NCBI GenBank assembly: GCA_022822245.1
Contig: JAJECB010000270.1
Location: 1-5,195 of the forward strand
Source: Gammaproteobacteria bacterium
GTDB taxonomy: Bacteria > Pseudomonadota > Gammaproteobacteria > HK1
Length of the DNA stretch: 5,195 bases
Direction: 5' to 3'
Shown: piece after piece, positions 1 to 4,702 of the stretch
Numbering within the stretch: position 1 is the stretch's first letter
Layout: the number at the start of each line of letters is the position of its first letter
Notes under the pieces: model-generated
Told to the model about the DNA's origin: nothing
What the model saw: the letters and a program-made list of their open reading frames with translations, nothing else
Databases searched by the model: none
Made by a program: the position numbers and the translations under genes

Positions 1-93
1 GAAGACCTGCCCGACGAAGGTGAGCAGCGCCCAGGCGACGGCCCCCGAGATCACCGCGGTCCGCGTCAGCCGCAGCGCGGACCGCAGGCGCAT
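1..93 (-). CDS. N-terminus of an unidentified membrane-anchored protein (partial)
   Basis: This is the first 31 codons of a gene that continues beyond the left edge. It starts 17 bases after the argS stop and reads MRLRSALRLTRTAVISGAVA, followed by a hydrophobic run ending in GQVF. The pattern is a basic head (four Arg in the first eleven residues) followed by about 19 mostly apolar residues. That fits an inner-membrane signal anchor or signal peptide. I chose the ATG at 93-91 because a GAGG Shine-Dalgarno sits six bases upstream (complement of 100-103). An in-frame GTG at 114-112 overlaps the argS stop as GTGA and would add seven residues. Either way the gene is co-oriented with argS and probably co-transcribed with it. 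Too little is visible to name a family; no function is assigned. Confidence 0.6.
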   Translation of the reverse strand, partial: MRLRSALRLTRTAVISGAVAWALLTFVGQVF

Positions 94-110
94 CCGGCGC
101 CTCGGCGGCG

Positions 111-2033
111 TCACATCCGCCACGGCACCGGGATCCCGAGAAGGCCCAGCCCCAGGCGATGCTGGAAGAAGAAGGTCTCGACGACGAAGAGGCGCAGCGC
201 CCGGAGCGCCGGAGCGGGTTCCGTCGCCACCGGGTAGCGGTGGTAGAACGCGTTGAACCGCTGCGCGCCCTCGTAGGCCCAGCGGGCGAGCACCTGGGGA
301 TCCTCGTGCTCGGCGGCGCGGGCGGCGGCGGCGCCGAGGCCCGCGGCCTCCCGAAGCAGCACCCAGAGATCCCCGGCCTCGCCCTCGTCCAGGGCGGCCA
401 TCTGCTCGTCGAGGTCCGGGGGAGGGGCGGGGAGCCGCTCGGGCAGGGGCGCTGCGGCGCGGCCGAGGATCTTCCGGGCCCGCACCGCGGCGTACTGGAG
501 GTAGGGCCCGGTGGCGCCGTCGAAGGCGAGCGCCTCCTCGAGATCGAACACGATGGGCTGGTTCTTGGTGACGCGAACCATCAGGTAGCGGAGCGCTCCC
601 ACCGCGATGTCCCGGGCCACTTCGTCGCGCTGCCCGGCCTCGAGCTCGGGGTTCCGCTGCGCCACTTCCCCCCGGGCGCGTTCGATGAGCGCATCGAGGA
701 AGTCGTCCGCCTTGACCCCGACGCCCTTGCGGCCCGAGACCTCGACCGCGCCGCCGTCTCCGGCTGCGGCTCCCGCGAGACCGAGCGCCGCCACCGTCGC
801 CGGCGTCAGGGAGACCATTTCGTAGGAGAAGTGCCGGGTCCGCTCCCGGTCGGATTCCGAAGTGAGCCTCGCCACCGACTCCTGGACGATCTGCTGCGGG
901 TAGGCCTGGCGGGCGTCAATCACGTGGTGGACGAGCGCCGCCTGGCCGAATCGGGGCGGATCCGCGTCTCCCTCGCCGTCCGTCGTGATCCAGGCCGCCC
1001 GGCTCGCCGCCTCGCCGTAGTCGAAGAACCGCCGGAAGCGGAACTCGCGGTCGAGGAGCCCGAGCTGCCACATCTGGTAGGCGATGTCCTTCCCGACGTA
1101 GGTCACGGTGCCGTTCGATCGCACGATGACCTTCTGCCCGTCCTGCGCGAGCGGCGTCTCCATGACCCAGCAGCCGAGGTTCCGGCCCTCGTCCGGCCGC
1201 CGGATCGCGCCCGCGTCGCGCAGCAGCTCGAACGCCCGGTCCCAGAACGAGAGCCGCACGATCGTCTTCTCGCAGGCGAGCAGGTCGTAGCGGACGCCGA
1301 TGCGATCCATCGTCTCGAGGTGTCGCCGGGCGACCGCCTCCGCGACCGCCGCGCCGATGCCGGCCCACGGCTCTTCGTCGTGCTCCAGACCGTGGAGCGC
1401 CTCCCGCCGCAGCGTCGCCGCCTCCGGGTCCGACTCCACCCAGCGCGAGACCTCGGTGTAGAGATCCCAGCAGAGGTAGTCGAAGCGGGGTGCCCGGGCG
1501 AGCTCCCGGACATCGGCCGCGCTCGCGCCGCGAAGGGCGTGGAACCCGAGCGCCACGTCGGCGACCTGCACCCCGGTGTCGTCTATGTAGTTCTGGACCT
1601 CGATGTCGCGCCCGAGGTAGCGCAGGATCCGGGCGAACGAGTCGCCGAGCGCGGCGTTGCGCAGGTGGCCGATGTGGGCCGCCTTGTTCGGGTTGATGCT
1701 GGTGTGCTCGACGATGTGGACTCCATCCACCGGCTCGGGGTCGCGGGGCGTCTCGGCGGCCGCGAGCCACGCCCGCCGGCGGACGAAGACATTGACGTAG
1801 CCGGGGCCGGCGATCTCGACCCGGGCGACCTCCGGGCGCTCCCGCAGAGCATTGGCCAGAAGGGGCGCGATGGCGCGCGGGGGCCGCCGCAGCACCCGGG
1901 CGAGCCCGAACGCGGTCGGGAACGCGACATCCCCGAGCGCCGGGGAAGGAGGCGCCTCCGAAACGACATCGAAGCCGGGCGCTCCGGCCTCGGCTGCCGC
2001 CCGCCGCACGACTTCTTCCAGGACAGACAGCAT
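111..2033 (-). CDS. argS: Arginyl-tRNA synthetase
   Basis: Cytoplasmic class I aminoacyl-tRNA synthetase that charges tRNA-Arg with arginine using ATP. The 640-residue product is full length for the family. Domains in order: N-terminal additional domain (about 1-88, with GDVAFPTAFGLAR and GPGYVNVFV); catalytic Rossmann fold with the HIGH signature as AAHIGHLRNAALGD (HIGH at 120-123), followed by NYIDDTGVQVAD (148-159), which contacts tRNA and substrate in known ArgRSs; the KMSKS loop in the degenerate ArgRS form VSGRKG (432-437, canonical MSxRKG, first position Val); FDGATGPYLQYAAVRARKIL (504-523); and a C-terminal DALR anticodon-binding domain ending in LLGIPVPWRM. The ATG at 2033 gives the expected N-terminus. 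It has no clear Shine-Dalgarno. A CTACACTC element about 15 bases upstream could be a -10 box giving a very short leader. Codon third positions are almost all G/C, typical of a long-resident core gene. The gene downstream starts 17 bases after the stop. Confidence 0.97.
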   Translation of the reverse strand: MLSVLEEVVRRAAAEAGAPGFDVVSEAPPSPALGDVAFPTAFGLARVLRRPPRAIAPLLANALRERPEVARVEIAGPGYVNVFVRRRAWLAAAETPRDPEPVDGVHIVEHTSINPNKAAHIGHLRNAALGDSFARILRYLGRDIEVQNYIDDTGVQVADVALGFHALRGASAADVRELARAPRFDYLCWDLYTEVSRWVESDPEAATLRREALHGLEHDEEPWAGIGAAVAEAVARRHLETMDRIGVRYDLLACEKTIVRLSFWDRAFELLRDAGAIRRPDEGRNLGCWVMETPLAQDGQKVIVRSNGTVTYVGKDIAYQMWQLGLLDREFRFRRFFDYGEAASRAAWITTDGEGDADPPRFGQAALVHHVIDARQAYPQQIVQESVARLTSESDRERTRHFSYEMVSLTPATVAALGLAGAAAGDGGAVEVSGRKGVGVKADDFLDALIERARGEVAQRNPELEAGQRDEVARDIAVGALRYLMVRVTKNQPIVFDLEEALAFDGATGPYLQYAAVRARKILGRAAAPLPERLPAPPPDLDEQMAALDEGEAGDLWVLLREAAGLGAAAARAAEHEDPQVLARWAYEGAQRFNAFYHRYPVATEPAPALRALRLFVVETFFFQHRLGLGLLGIPVPWRM

Positions 2034-2047
2034 CGTCGGCGGGCCGG

Positions 2048-2055
2048 GAGTGTAG
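2048..2055 (-). promoter_or_regulatory. Candidate -10 element of argS
   Basis: On the minus strand this reads CTACACTC, containing TACACT, a fair match to the TANNNT form of a sigma-70-type -10 box. Its downstream edge is about 15 bases from the argS ATG, so transcription would begin 8 to 10 bases before the start codon, which fits the absence of a Shine-Dalgarno there. No good -35 box is seen at 16-18 bases. The same eight bases occur upstream of the Panacea gene. Low confidence. Confidence 0.25.
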
Positions 2056-2105
2056 TCGGGCCGGAGGCGCCTGCTTCCCGTGGATCCCGCGCCATCGGCC
2101 CGGCG

Positions 2106-2159
2106 CCGAGCGCGCGGATGAATCCGGCTCGGGTCTCCGACGGATGCGCTGCGTATCCG
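2106..2159. other. Two adjacent imperfect hairpins between argS and higA
   Basis: The 136-bp gap between the argS start and the higA stop contains two inverted repeats. The first (2106-2132) pairs CCGAGC with GCTCGG around an inner CGGAT/ATCCG stem, with a three-base bulge (GCG, 2112-2114) on one side. The second (2141-2159) pairs CGGATGCG with CGTATCCG around a CTG loop, with one non-Watson-Crick position. They lie 10 to 65 bases past the higA stop in the direction of transcription. They could therefore slow or end higBA transcription before argS, but neither is followed by a T run, so they are not standard intrinsic terminators. No T-box features were recognised. Confidence 0.35.
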
Positions 2160-2169
2160 GGGCGCAGAT

Positions 2170-2460
2170 CTAGGCTGCGGACAGCGGCTCGATGTCCGAC
2201 AGGTCCGTTGTCTCGCGGGCGCGGGCGATGTCGTAGGCGCGCTGCAGGTTCATCCAGAACTCGACGGTCTGGCCGAAGAACCTCTCCAGCCGCATCGCCG
2301 TGTCCACGGAGAGCGATGTCTGTCCCTTGACGAGTCGCTCGATGCGGGTTCTCGGCACGTGAAGCCGCTTCGCAAGAGCGATCGGACTCATGCCGAGTGG
2401 CTCCAGGAACAGCTCTTCGAGTACTTCGCCGGGATGCGACGGGTTCTTCATCAGCGTCAT
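2170..2460 (-). CDS. higA: HigA-type antitoxin, XRE-family HTH (partner of the toxin gene upstream)
   Basis: 96-residue antitoxin of a type II toxin-antitoxin module. It should bind and neutralise the adjacent HigB-like RNase and repress the operon by DNA binding. The opening MTLMKNPSHPGEVLEELFLE followed by PLG is the standard HigA N-terminus. The helix-turn-helix spans about residues 25-55 (MSPIALAKRLHVPRTRIERL, then VKGQTSLSVDTAMRLE). After it comes the family's FFGQTVEFWMNLQRAYDIARA stretch (61-81). The ATG at 2460-2458 is chosen because a perfect AGGAGG (complement of 2467-2472) lies six bases upstream; the frame extends further upstream but only through the toxin gene in another frame. 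It starts 13 bases after the toxin stop, so the pair is an operon with the toxin first, the usual higBA order. It reads toward argS. Confidence 0.93.
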   Translation of the reverse strand: MTLMKNPSHPGEVLEELFLEPLGMSPIALAKRLHVPRTRIERLVKGQTSLSVDTAMRLERFFGQTVEFWMNLQRAYDIARARETTDLSDIEPLSAA

Positions 2461-2470
2461 CTTTCGCCTC

Positions 2471-2483
2471 CTGTCAGTGACAG
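2471..2483. repeat. Perfect 13-bp palindrome across the higB stop
   Basis: CTGTCAGTGACAG: two six-base arms around one central base. It covers the last toxin codons (Cys, His), the TGA stop, and the base next to the antitoxin Shine-Dalgarno (2467-2472). It may be an internal operator or an RNA structure tuning antitoxin translation, or it may be coincidental. Stem too short to act as a terminator. Confidence 0.45.
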
Positions 2484-2755
2484 TCCACGATCTCGACATC
2501 GGCGGGCCCCTCGCTGGTCCAGACGAAGCAGACGCGCCACTGGTCGTTGATGCGGACGGAGTGCCGGCCGAATCTCCGCCCCTGGAGTGGCTCAAGGCGC
2601 CGCCCGGGTGGAAACCTCAGATCGTCGAGAGCCGTGGCGGCGTCCATCGCTGCCAGGAGAGATCGCGTTCGCCGGATCAGGTCCGCCGGAAACCGCTTTC
2701 CGTAACGATCCCGGGCGGCGTCGGCCGCGAGCTTGCCCCTTGTACTCACGATCAT
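2474..2755 (-). CDS. higB: HigB-like toxin, RelE-fold ribosome-dependent mRNA interferase
   Basis: 93-residue toxin of the HigB / plasmid-maintenance killer family, which cleaves mRNA on translating ribosomes. Family landmarks are clear in the second half: LLAAMDAATALDDLRFPPG (33-51), RLEPLQGRRFGRHSVRINDQ (53-72) leading into WRVCFVWT, and the C-terminal DVEIVDCH (86-93). The family's Arg in the RIND segment and its terminal His are present. The usual ending is D-Y-H; here the Tyr is Cys (codon TGT at 2482-2480), a change at a position described as part of the HigB active site, so activity may be altered. The ATG at 2755-2753 has no visible Shine-Dalgarno and sits about 11 bases from a candidate -10 TATGAT, implying a nearly leaderless toxin message. 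The antitoxin gene follows after 13 bases with a strong ribosome site. Length is normal for the family. Confidence 0.92.
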   Translation of the reverse strand: MIVSTRGKLAADAARDRYGKRFPADLIRRTRSLLAAMDAATALDDLRFPPGRRLEPLQGRRFGRHSVRINDQWRVCFVWTSEGPADVEIVDCH

Positions 2756-2764
2756 GACCGATAT

Positions 2765-2781
2765 GTATCATAGCATGATAC
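2765..2781. promoter_or_regulatory. Palindromic operator overlapping the higBA promoter
   Basis: GTATCATAGCATGATAC is a perfect inverted repeat: GTATCAT and ATGATAC around AGC. With A-T and G-T pairs the symmetry extends weakly four bases further out. It lies 10 bases upstream of higB and about 90 bases upstream of the divergent HigA-like gene. On the minus strand it contains TATGAT (2772-2767), a near-consensus -10, so a bound antitoxin dimer would block RNA polymerase. This is an AT-rich island in otherwise very GC-rich DNA. HigA proteins are known to repress their own operons from such palindromes; that this one is the site is inference. No convincing -35 is present. Confidence 0.6.
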
Positions 2782-2870
2782 GTGTATCCGGGCGCGGAAA
2801 CGAGGCGATCCGACAGCGGCTCGGCGGACGATGCGGACCGCGTGCGCCATCGGCTACGAGGAGAACATTC
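2775..2870 (+). pseudogene. Possible remnant of a HigB-type toxin N-terminus ahead of the lone antitoxin
   Basis: The stretch from the ATG at 2775 is open and in frame with the antitoxin at 2871, with no stop between them. Its first codons read MIRVSGRGNEAIRQRLGG, which loosely resembles HigB openings (M-I followed by a basic, Gly-containing segment; compare MIVSTRGKL of the neighbouring toxin). All of the conserved C-terminal half of HigB is missing. It could be what is left of a toxin gene after an internal deletion, or a chance open leader. The similarity is short and weak. Confidence 0.2.
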
Positions 2871-3158
2871 ATGACCATGCATAACCCGCCGCATCCGGGC
2901 GGCGTCGTGAGACGGCAGTGCCTCGAGCCGCTCGGGCTCACCGCGACCCGGGCAGCGCAGGGTCTCGGTGTCACTCGCCAGGCGCTGTCGGAACTGGTGA
3001 ACGGTCACACCGGCGTCTCCGTCGAGGTGGCGATCCGGCTCGCGAAGGCCTTCGGCTCGACGCCGGAGACCTGGTTGCGCATGCAGATGGCCCACGACCT
3101 CTGGCAGGCGCGAGCCCGCGTGGGCGAGATCACCGTCGAGCGCTTCGTCGCGGCCTGA
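2871..3158 (+). CDS. Second HigA-like antitoxin without adjacent toxin (XRE-family HTH)
   Basis: 95-residue protein of the same HigA family as the minus-strand antitoxin, transcribed divergently from it. It opens MTMHNPPHPGGVVRRQCLEP followed by LGL and has the helix-turn-helix at about 24-55 (ATRAAQGLGVTRQALSELVN, then GHTGVSVEVAIRLA), then AFGSTPETWLRMQMAHDLWQ. The ATG at 2871 is supported by GAGGAG (2858-2863) seven bases upstream. The frame is also open upstream to an ATG at 2775. It is clearly divergent in sequence from the other HigA, so not a recent duplicate. No intact toxin precedes or follows it: the next gene, 39 bases or more downstream, encodes a Panacea-domain protein. It may be an orphan antitoxin/regulator acting on the shared intergenic operator, or the DNA-binding part of a combined module with the Panacea gene. 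Identity as a HigA-family protein is strong; role is open. Confidence 0.9.
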   Translation: MTMHNPPHPGGVVRRQCLEPLGLTATRAAQGLGVTRQALSELVNGHTGVSVEVAIRLAKAFGSTPETWLRMQMAHDLWQARARVGEITVERFVAA

Positions 3159-3197
3159 GCCGGACCTCCTCGGCTTGATCCCGACGCGCCGCAGTCG

Positions 3198-3800
3198 GTG
3201 GCGGAACGTCCTGCGTCGGTCCGTATCGAGCCCGTCCCCATTCGCTACACTCGCCTTGCGGCAGACGGCCGCGAGGATTCGACATTGGTGTTCTGGCGAC
3301 GCGAGAAGGACAACCCGTTCGCTCACTCGCCGATCGAAGTCGCCCGCTTCATCGTGAAGGAGGCGGATGCGCAGGGATTCGCGCTCACGCCGATCAAGCT
3401 CCACAAGATCGTCTTCCTGTGCCACGGCTGGATGCTCGGTCTTCACGGCATGCCGCTGGTCCGCGGTCCGATTCAGGCGTGGCGCTACGGTCCGGTTTTC
3501 CCCGACCTCTATCACGCCCTCAAGCATCTGGGCGCCGGGCGGGTCCGGCTCTCCGATCTCCCCGCGCCGAGGGAGAACGAGGAGGTCTTCGACGCCGATG
3601 AAGTCCTTGTCATGAAGGACACCGTCGAGCGCTATGGCCCCTTGACCGGGGGGCAACTCGTCGCCCTGACGCACGCCGACAGCTCGCCGTGGCATCTGAC
3701 TCGCAGGCGGGCGGGCTGGCGGAATCCCGAAATCCCCGACGAGCTGATCGAGTTCTCCTACCGGAAGATCCTCGAGTGGTGCCGGGCGCATCCAGCATGA
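3198..3800 (+). CDS. Panacea / SocA-like (DUF4065) domain protein
   Basis: 200-residue protein carrying the Panacea domain, found in antitoxins able to neutralise diverse unrelated toxins, in SocA, and in many phage- and island-encoded proteins. Family signatures: SPIEVARFIVKEADAQGFAL (44-63), KLHKIVFLCHGWML (67-80), AWRYGPVFPDLYHAL (94-108) and LTHADSSPWH (157-166). The domain fills residues about 44-196 with no second domain. The start is uncertain. The GTG at 3198 is the longest choice but has no Shine-Dalgarno; TTG at 3285 or GTG at 3288 follow a GAGGA (3273-3277) at 7 and 10 bases and give a start closer to the domain, as usual in the family. A CTACACTC -10-like element lies at 3245-3252, inside the longer version, favouring the shorter one. 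The stop overlaps the next start as ATGA, so translation of the two is coupled. The expected partner would be a toxin. Confidence 0.9.
   Translation: MAERPASVRIEPVPIRYTRLAADGREDSTLVFWRREKDNPFAHSPIEVARFIVKEADAQGFALTPIKLHKIVFLCHGWMLGLHGMPLVRGPIQAWRYGPVFPDLYHALKHLGAGRVRLSDLPAPRENEEVFDADEVLVMKDTVERYGPLTGGQLVALTHADSSPWHLTRRRAGWRNPEIPDELIEFSYRKILEWCRAHPA
3245..3252 (+). promoter_or_regulatory. Candidate -10 element of the Panacea gene
   Basis: CTACACTC, the same eight bases as upstream of argS, containing TACACT. It lies about 33-36 bases before the alternative TTG/GTG starts at 3285/3288, which have a GAGGA in between. No convincing -35 is visible. If real, the Panacea gene has its own promoter and a start downstream of 3198. 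Confidence 0.25.
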
Positions 3801-4012
3801 ACGGCGCTCCTTCCGAAGCCGGCGCCGCTTCTGGCGTGCCGGATGCGGCTCACAAGCGCGTCGCGGCCAGCGAGGAACAAGTTCGCTTTGCGACCGAGGA
3901 ACGGGAACAGGCTCTGGCCGAGCAACGGCATCGGAACCGCGCTGACGGGTACGCGACGAGGCTCTTGCGGTGCAAGCCGTTGCACGCGCATCGGGGTCGA
4001 TGCTACACCTGA
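3797..4012 (+). CDS. Short coupled ORF, coiled-coil N-terminus; possible truncated Panacea partner
   Basis: 71-residue product beginning MNGAPSEAGAASGVPDAAHK. The ATG at 3797 overlaps the Panacea stop by ATGA, the arrangement expected for a co-translated toxin or partner. Residues about 18-48 are rich in Glu, Gln, Ala and Arg (HKRVAASEEQVRFATEEREQ, then ALAEQRHRNR), a likely charged helix or coiled coil. After DGYATRLL the character changes abruptly to Cys/His/Arg-rich residues ending HRGRCYT. That tail does not look like a folded domain and may be read-through of unrelated DNA. It contains no membrane segment and matches no toxin family I recognise. The stop is 9 bases from the end of the convergent restriction gene, where base composition also changes. 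It may be an N-terminal fragment of a longer gene cut by insertion, or a genuinely small partner. Confidence 0.5.
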   Translation: MNGAPSEAGAASGVPDAAHKRVAASEEQVRFATEEREQALAEQRHRNRADGYATRLLRCKPLHAHRGRCYT

Positions 4013-4021
4013 CTTACGACT

Positions 4022-4702
4022 TCACACGCTCTTCGTTTCAGAGCCAACGACGGCCACCGGTTCGATTCTTCGGAGATCGATCTGATACTTCGGTCTCCGC
4101 GGACTTCCGTCGGCATTCCGTCCCTGACGGTGAAGACCGAGAAGGCTCTTGTTCTCGGAGTCGAGCAGGTAGAGCCGAAAGTCCACGACGTCCAGTGACA
4201 TCTTGCGAAGACGGCTCGGCGCCTTCCGCCTTCTTCTCTCCATCTCGTACGCTGAGAGACCACCCTTCAGTTCGTTATGCCACATCCAGAAAGACCGATC
4301 CTCGTCGTTGAATGCAGCAAGACCGCTCGCCACGATCAAACCCATGCGGCCGTAGCGATCGATTGCCCAGTCCACGGCCTCCTTGTCGTTGATGATCACG
4401 CTGTGCTTCGCCTGACCCTTGGGGCCTCTCGTGACGTGCGCCTTGAAGTCCCACGGAACCTCCAGGAACGCGTCGAACTCGACGTTCTTGTGCCTCGGGC
4501 CTGGAATCCGCATCCAGGGCGACAACCGCTGTTTGCACAGAAGCTCGAAGTACCACCCAATCCACTCCATCTGTCGCCAGTTGAAGTCTGCGTCCCTGAG
4601 ATCCAGAATGGCGGCCTTGCCATCCCATGCTCTGGGGAATCTCTCCAATGCACAAACGAGCGGGGTCCACAGGCGCTCAGACACTTCCAAACAAGCCCCC
4701 AT
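4022..4702 (-). CDS. Probable type II restriction endonuclease (PD-(D/E)XK-like)
   Basis: 226-residue protein just downstream of, and overlapping, a DNA methyltransferase gene; the position argues that it is the cognate restriction enzyme. I do not recognise its family. A plausible PD-(D/E)XK nuclease core is visible: an early helix with Glu (WRQMEWIGWYFELLCKQ, 42-58), then NVEFDAFLEVPWDFKAHV (73-90), with Asp77 and the D-x-K triad Asp85-Phe-Lys87, as expected for metal-dependent cleavage of DNA. The segment SVIINDKEAVDWAIDRYGRM (101-120) and a basic stretch ERRRRKAPSRLRK (155-167) follow. The start is uncertain: the ATG at 4702 has AGAGG four bases upstream and overlaps the methyltransferase by 26 bases; an ATG at 4732 would add ten residues. 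Farther-upstream starts run through the methyltransferase in another frame. GC is lower than in argS, consistent with horizontal acquisition. Confidence 0.68.
   Translation of the reverse strand: MGACLEVSERLWTPLVCALERFPRAWDGKAAILDLRDADFNWRQMEWIGWYFELLCKQRLSPWMRIPGPRHKNVEFDAFLEVPWDFKAHVTRGPKGQAKHSVIINDKEAVDWAIDRYGRMGLIVASGLAAFNDEDRSFWMWHNELKGGLSAYEMERRRRKAPSRLRKMSLDVVDFRLYLLDSENKSLLGLHRQGRNADGSPRRPKYQIDLRRIEPVAVVGSETKSV

Noticed and set aside
916..1770. Long minus-strand frame inside argS
   Set aside because: Alternate-frame product is a low-complexity Arg/Gly/Pro-rich string with no domain; overlaps the argS catalytic core.
159..2330. 723-codon plus-strand open frame opposite argS
   Set aside because: It is the antisense shadow of argS, whose GC-rich third positions remove stops; the argS product has full family motifs and this one has none.
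2153..2792. 9-bp direct repeat GTATCCGGG at 2153-2161 and 2784-2792 bracketing higBA
   Set aside because: Could be read as a target-site duplication, but many 9-bp repeat pairs are expected by chance in 5 kb of GC-rich DNA and no transposase or terminal inverted repeats accompany it.
2592..3791. 399-codon minus-strand frame across the higB start, the lone HigA and the Panacea gene
   Set aside because: It runs antisense to two genes with clear family motifs and through the intergenic palindrome; its product matches nothing recognisable.
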